DNA of 64,000 nucleotides from positions 538,295 to 602,294 of the forward strand of contig FJUW01000061.1 of NCBI GenBank assembly GCA_900074885.1, given 5' to 3'. This document shows, one piece after another, positions 58,700-64,000 of this stretch. The notes beneath the pieces are model-generated. The model made no database searches, had not been told where the DNA came from, and saw only the letters and a program-made list of their open reading frames with translations. Source of the DNA: Rhynchosporium graminicola (taxonomy: Eukaryota; Ascomycota; Leotiomycetes; Helotiales; Ploettnerulaceae). A program made the translations under genes and the position numbers. The stretch's first letter is position 1. The number at the start of each line of letters is the position of its first letter.

Positions 58700-59600
58700 T
58701 AGTACTATTAGTACTTAACTCTATCGTTCGCTTCGGGGGTCTTTGTCTCGCCTAATATCTTAGTAGTACGAATTATCTATTACTAGTTATCGTAACTCCT
58801 ATATCTCCTTAGTTTACTCGTCGATACGAGACTAGGTCTATAAGTAAGCTTCTCTCGCTTAATTCTCTATATTATAGATCTTTAACTTGAACTTATTTAT
58901 TATATTTCTATAGTCTCGTAAGATTATACTTACCACTAGACTAGGATCTAAGGCTTAATATATTCGTCGGATAATAAGGTCTTAGTTTATCTCTCCTGCC
59001 TCGATATAGAGGTTATACTTATTATTTAAGAATTATCTTAGGGATAACTTCTTTTCGTCCTTAAAGGAATACTTTAGAGTATCCGCCTTTCGTATCGCTA
59101 CGCTCGGATTCGTATGGAATTATAGTATTAGCTAATACTTCTATTCTTCTAAGCTCTAAGATATGAAGTTAGTAATCTCTAGAGATAAGGTACTAAGCTA
59201 GATAGCCGCCTTATCCTTTATATAAATTAGTAAGACTTCGAGGATAGTATCCTCACTATATCGAGCTACTATTATATTAAGTATCGCGATATAGCCTATA
59301 ACTGAGATAGTACTATTAAATTATCCTATGTCCTGCGGGCGAAGTTATCGATATTAAGTACTAGACTTACGTAGTCTATTATCCTGCTATTATCTTCCTA
59401 AGTCTTAGGAGTTCAAGTCTTTCTTATCTTTACTATTAGTTATATTATTACTATATATAAAGTTATAATAATAGCGATTTAGAAGAGGAATTTCTGTCTC
59501 GATGGATAATCAGATAGGTCCTAGAGTACGAGGGATAGAAAGCCTTAGTACTACTAGTATAGAAGATATACGTATTACTATTTCAGCCTCGGGAGGGCTA
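58700..59600 (-). pseudogene. gag of the minus-strand gypsy element
   Basis: Readable stretches include ADTLKYSFKDEKKLS, NNKYNLYIEAGEIN and RRIYQALDPSLV, typical of a Ty3 capsid region, with RIP-type stops. The region 59600-60129 is probably the 5' untranslated part. Confidence 0.6.
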
Positions 59601-60129
59601 GCTTAAAATCGGGTCACTAAAGGTATTAAAATTTACTATTAACTTAATCGCTATTATTCCTAGGGTACTAATCGCCCTAATCGCCTTATTCTTTAAGTCT
59701 ATTAAAAGGCCGGGGTTTAGAGTGCGGACTAAGGCCTTAGCTTATCTCAGAATTAGCAGGAGGATTAGCCTAACTAGGTGTTTATTACCTCTATCCTCTA
59801 TATCTTCCTATAGGGTCTGAATAAAGATAGCGTCGCTCTTCTACTTGTTCTTAGTATATACTAATACTATAGCTATAGCTATCGGCAGTATAAATATAGG
59901 GCTAAGTAACTAGTTTATTAGGATAAATTTATCTTATAGCTATCTCGCTAATTCTTCGGCTCTAGATAAGGTCCTATCTTTTAGTAAGATAAGCTATCTA
60001 GGCAAGGGAGACTTCGATAATTACGATAACTAATCGATCGGAGAAGTCTATCTTCAATAGAAGGAGGCTATCGGAACTATTAGCTCAGGGAAGGCTTGGT
60101 CTCGGATTGCTTATAAGTCGACTAGTAGA

Positions 60130-60364
60130 TGTGACGACTGGTCAGGTTTGGAGGTCTCTCCCTATTAGTAGAAACACTTACTGCTAAGCGAGATTACACG
60201 AGTAGAGTTTAGGGGCCCCTTTTCATATATATACTTCTATTCTCTCTCTACTTCTTCACTCCTTAGTTATAGATTCTTAAGTGATTCTTACTACTTTATA
60301 TTCATAGTAATATGAGGTCTTATTACTAAGGTAGTTTTAAGACCTTTCTAGAGTAAGCGTTATA
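60130..60364 (+). repeat. LTR (235 bp), copy 2 (5' LTR of the right-hand gypsy element)
   Basis: Same family and length as 269-503. It starts TGTGACGACTGG and ends GCGTTATA, where copy 1 has GCGTCACA (RIP-type changes). The gag-like frame on the same strand begins shortly after, so it acts as a 5' LTR. Confidence 0.85.
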
Positions 60365-60479
60365 TTATCTATAACTCTTTTACTTATATCTAGGAAGATA
60401 GTAAATATCTACTTATATTATAAATCTATACATAGAGCTACTAAACGCAGGAGACTAAGCTATATAGAGAAGGCCTATA

Positions 60480-61910
60480 CTAAGTATAAACTTGAAGAAT
60501 AGTACCTAAACTGAAGTAACCTAAGTCTGATAAATCGACTACTAGTTCTCCGACTCCCTTTACTTCTTATTCTTCAGCGACTTATAATACTCGCCGTAAC
60601 TTACCTCTCTCTACTATAGAGAGTACTCGTGACGACGCCTCGTCCGAGTTAAGCTCCCTAACTCCTATTATAATTAACGAACTTACTGAGTCGCTAAACC
60701 TCCCTGATAATACCCTTATATTAATAGTAACTATAGGTAACTTATAGGAAGACTGCGCTTACTAGCTATAAGAGGCAGAAAGGAAGCTCGCGGAGGAGAG
60801 ATAATTAAACGCTAACTTATCTGCAGAACTACGCTAGTTACGGGACGAGTTCCTAGAACTACGCTAGTTAACTATCTAGCGCTCTGCTAAGTCTATATTA
60901 TTTGATAACGTTTAATCGCGTATAATACTATTACTATTAATTAAAGAAGATAACGCTACTCTTACGCTTAATAATCGTTATCGAGAATAATCTACCAGAG
61001 GAATATTATTAATATTATACGCTACGCGTATAGAGAAGATACTGAACCTTCTAAATAAGCTCTCTAATAGAATCGACTACTCTCTAAAACTCTGGGAAGT
61101 ATAGATACGTAACGCTCTCTAGCGCTACTCTAGCTACTTTATCGATGAAGATTACTATAAAGATTAGTTACTTAACTAAACGGAAGGAATAGCTAGAACT
61201 TACTTAGAACTCTTATTCTTAGAACTAGAATATAACGAAGAAGGTAGTATAATCGATTCACTCGATATAATCACTTAACTCGTCTCTTTCTTATCTAATC
61301 TATACGACTAATAAACTGCAAGAGCTAGCTATTCCGCGCTAAAGATAAATTATAAGTAGACTTTCTGGATATTCTACTACGAGTTTCGTACGCTAGCTTA
61401 TAAAGCTAGAGTAAATGATCAATCGACTCTGAAAATAGACTTATAGGAGAAGCTACTTGTATAGCTATAGAAATAGCTCTTCTAATAGTACCGAACGTTA
61501 AGGATACTAGAAGAATACGTTAAGGCTATATAAGCTAAAGACTAAGGTTAATTTATTGAAAAGACTTACTATTCTGAGTTTTCGGCTAAGGCTAGCGCGA
61601 CTCGGGAACGCCCTATAAATACCTCCTCCTAGCGCCGTAGTACTAACTCCTCTTCTTATCTGCAAATTAGTCTTCTTACGCCCGAGAATACTAGTGCGAC
61701 TAGTAAATAAGTACTATACTCTGCACGAAACGATACGCCTCGTGCATAATCGCCGGCGAATACTCCTTATTACTTTACGCTTACCTTATACTTACGCTTA
61801 TTGTTAGCTCGACCTAATACTCCGTATCGAATTAATATAATTAACGCTAATAACGATATTAATAGCGAGCTAGAAGATAATAACGATAAAGAAACGTACG
61901 ATAACGCCTA
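60480..61910 (+). pseudogene. gag of the right-hand gypsy element
   Basis: The + strand frame shows EAERKLAEER, LNANLSAELR and LRDEFLELR (a coiled coil broken only at Gln-derived TAG/TAA), then YSSYFIDEDYYKD and ARTYLELLFLELEYN, a Ty3-type capsid pattern. A run of Asp/Asn-rich sequence precedes the protease. Confidence 0.65.
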
Positions 61911-61912
61911 AG

Positions 61913-62372
61913 AGTATATTAAACCGCTAGTAAAAGACTACGCCTAAGGAAAGACTCCTTCTTAGGTAATATACGAGATATGCGATATCTTGACCTTACG
62001 AAGCTTCTTAGTAGTTAATTATTTACTATACGTGCTACTCTTACTAAGAATAGACTCTCGTATAAGCTACCTGCACTTCTCGATTCTGGAGCTAATAGAT
62101 ACTATTTTATTAATCGTTCTTTTCTTAAATCCCTTTCTTTCTTCTTAAAACTTTTAATTTACCTTCTACTAAATGTAATTCTTATTAAAGGCTTTAATAG
62201 CGTTAATAGTAGTACTATCAGTTACTATACGATACTTAATTTAACGGTAGATCGTCGCGTTCAGGTATTTACTCCCTTTCTTATTACTACTCTCGGAAAC
62301 TATAGTATTATACTCGGAAGGACCTAGCTTTCGGAATATTAAGTACTCTTAGATGCCTCTAAACGATAGATT
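61913..62372 (+). repeat. Exact direct repeat, first copy
   Basis: Identical, as far as I compared by eye, to 63541-64000 (offset 1628 bp). It covers the end of gag and the protease. Confidence 0.9.
62070..62345 (+). pseudogene. Retroviral-type aspartic protease domain
   Basis: LDSGAN, the catalytic Asp-Ser-Gly-Ala box, at 62079-62096, and IILGRT at 62307-62324, where Trp after Arg-Thr reads TAG. Spacing of about 75 residues fits retrotransposon proteases. Confidence 0.8.
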
Positions 62373-63329
62373 ATTTAGCTACTATATACTCCTAGTAACG
62401 TTTATAGCTCTCCAATCGAGATTAAGGACTTATATAAATATTATATTTACTAGCGCTACTAATACGACGCTAACGAACGCAACGAACGCCTTAATTAATT
62501 CTGAGAAGCGTACGAGGAATAGCGAAGCGCAGCTAACTCTCCTATTAATATTCGAGCTGTTATTAACTCTATCTCTATTATTAAACGACTATTACTAGCT
62601 CGGAAGCGCACTTCTAGGGAGACTTATAGCTATAAAAATATCTAAAACTCTCCTCTAGAGAGTATTCTATAGGTAACTAACTCTCTATTACTACTGCTGA
62701 TTAGTTAGGATCGTTTCTTCGGCGTTTATACTACTTATTATAGATACGACGAGCCTAAGTGTTTATTATCTGAAGAACGAGAATAGAGTAATAAAGAGAG
62801 GTCTTTATACTCTAGAGAGACTATTAATATACGTCTGAAGTGCGTACGATTCAGTAATATTATCGCTTATATCCCGCGTGAATCTCTACTTTAACCCTAA
62901 TTAGAAGTCTCTACGTTAAAGACTTACGTATAAGACTACGCCCGTGTAATTCATACTATAGACTAATAGTTGCTCGGAATACTATCTTACGACTTAATAG
63001 AAGTTACTTAAAGTATAAAAATAGCTACTATGATATTTCGGAAGCGATAAAGATCATCTCGTGTGCTTAGACCTCTTCTAGAGCTTCCTGCGCTAGAGAT
63101 TTACGTAATTAGCAGCCTAGCTTTCTATTTCTTATATAAATACTAGAAGTCTTTTAACGATAAGATCTTCTCTATTACTCTTCACGAGATAGATAAGCTT
63201 CTTAACGATCGAATCGCAGTTTAGTAACGCGATATTACTATTATATCTTTAACTATCGACTTTACGGAACGTTATAAAACCGCTTAGTAATTTACTATTA
63301 GCTTAAGCGAATTAGATTCAGAACTATAG

Positions 63330-63533
63330 ATCCCTTACGAGTATAGCTAGTAGGTATATATCTTTTCTAAGGAAGCTAGCGATATTCTCCCTCCTTATCG
63401 CTTATGCGATTACCGAATTAAGCTTAAGGAAGGAGCTGAGAAGAACCTTAAATACTCCTTCTTATATAAGATATTAGCTGAAGAACTTAAAGTCGTTAAG
63501 GCGTATATTACTAATAACTTAGCTAAAGGTTTT
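63330..63533 (+). pseudogene. Start of reverse transcriptase, truncated at the N
   Basis: Reads FSKEASDILPPYRLCDYRIKL, LKYSFLYKILAEELK and YITNNLAKGF, the usual N-terminal RT signature of Ty3 elements (ILPPHR...D..I.L.EG...LY..S..EL..L..Y...NL..GFI). The frame meets the N at 63534 exactly where the protein should continue with the next RT block. Confidence 0.8.
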
Positions 63534-63540
63534 NCCTAGG

Positions 63541-64000
63541 AGTATATTAAACCGCTAGTAAAAGACTACGCCTAAGGAAAGACTCCTTCTTAGGTAATAT
63601 ACGAGATATGCGATATCTTGACCTTACGAAGCTTCTTAGTAGTTAATTATTTACTATACGTGCTACTCTTACTAAGAATAGACTCTCGTATAAGCTACCT
63701 GCACTTCTCGATTCTGGAGCTAATAGATACTATTTTATTAATCGTTCTTTTCTTAAATCCCTTTCTTTCTTCTTAAAACTTTTAATTTACCTTCTACTAA
63801 ATGTAATTCTTATTAAAGGCTTTAATAGCGTTAATAGTAGTACTATCAGTTACTATACGATACTTAATTTAACGGTAGATCGTCGCGTTCAGGTATTTAC
63901 TCCCTTTCTTATTACTACTCTCGGAAACTATAGTATTATACTCGGAAGGACCTAGCTTTCGGAATATTAAGTACTCTTAGATGCCTCTAAACGATAGATT
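63541..64000 (+). repeat. Exact direct repeat, second copy (after the N)
   Basis: Same 460 bp as 61913-62372, running off the window end. No difference was seen, which is unexpected for two RIP-mutated copies. Confidence 0.9.

Larger units (their letters stand above)
50328..60129 (-). mobile_element. RIP-degraded chromodomain Ty3/gypsy retrotransposon with an extra ORF
   Basis: All pol domains can be read on the - strand, in the order gag (about 59400-58700), reverse transcriptase (about 56400), RNase H, integrase, chromodomain, then a third ORF and the 3' LTR. The 5' LTR is missing: the element is cut by the LTR of another element at 60130 or by an assembly join. Stops are almost all TAG/TAA at expected Gln positions or TAG/TGA at Trp positions, as RIP would give. 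Confidence 0.85.
60130..64000 (+). mobile_element. 5' half of a RIP-degraded Ty3/gypsy element, broken by an N
   Basis: LTR, then gag with a coiled coil (about 60700-60900) and a capsid-like part (61080-61260), then aspartic protease and the start of RT. At 63534 the sequence has a single N in the RT frame, after which it repeats the gag/protease border from 61913 on. The element is therefore incomplete as assembled. Confidence 0.85.

Noticed and set aside
62353..62598. 81-residue ORF on the + strand in the gypsy element
   Set aside because: It follows a different frame from the protease and reverse transcriptase, and arises because RIP removed C from this stretch.
1..64000. CRISPR arrays, operons, bacterial signals
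   Set aside because: None seen; spliced genes and RIP make this fungal nuclear DNA.

Overview
The window looks like nuclear DNA of a filamentous ascomycete (Pezizomycotina). Genes carry short introns with GTAAGT-like donors and CTAAC-like branch sites. The products are typical of moulds: a GH6 cellulase, a GH131 glucanase, a fused CPSase/ATCase, a TRPY vacuolar channel and an allergen-like His-rich protein. The repeats are heavily altered by what looks like repeat-induced point mutation (RIP): TA-rich sequence in which Gln codons have become TAG/TAA, Trp codons have become stops, and catalytic Asp/Glu read as Asn/Lys. The species cannot be named from the sequence alone; a plant-associated or saprotrophic Leotiomycete-like fungus would fit, but that is inference.

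Layout. 1-1089: 3' tail and 3' LTR of a Ty3/gypsy element next to a hAT-like remnant. 2476-10904: three genes for secreted plant-cell-wall proteins, all on the + strand (a CBM1-like small protein, GH131, GH6). 14269-21287: a divergent pair, the allergen-like gene (-) and a large disordered protein (+), which share a His/Glu-rich module. About 23640-28640: a RIP-degraded island holding an integrase-type DNA transposon with ORFs on both strands, interrupted by an intact-looking miniature LTR element (TRIM) with a 5-bp target duplication. 28651-31274: an Ulp2-like SUMO protease whose start codon almost touches that island. 31628-32166: a non-autonomous hAT element with an 8-bp target duplication; its left 290 bp recur in inverted orientation at 800-1089. 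33371-40427: the multifunctional pyrimidine gene (URA2/pyrABCN type). 44587-48322: a YVC1-like channel. 50328-60129: a RIP-degraded chromodomain Ty3/gypsy element on the - strand with a long extra ORF between pol and its 3' LTR. 60130-64000: the 5' part of a second Ty3/gypsy element (+), of the LTR family seen at the left end. It is broken at a single N (63534), after which the sequence repeats 61913-62372 exactly.

Functionally, the gene islands carry housekeeping genes (pyrimidine synthesis, SUMO deconjugation, vacuolar Ca2+ release) and a small cellulose-attack group. The transposon islands appear dead. The points most worth following are the third ORF of the minus-strand gypsy element, the module shared by the two neighbouring genes, the tRNA-like A box inside the TRIM LTRs, and the transposon boundary at the SUMO-protease start codon. 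Exon boundaries were read by eye from splice signals and reading frame; no similarity search was run.
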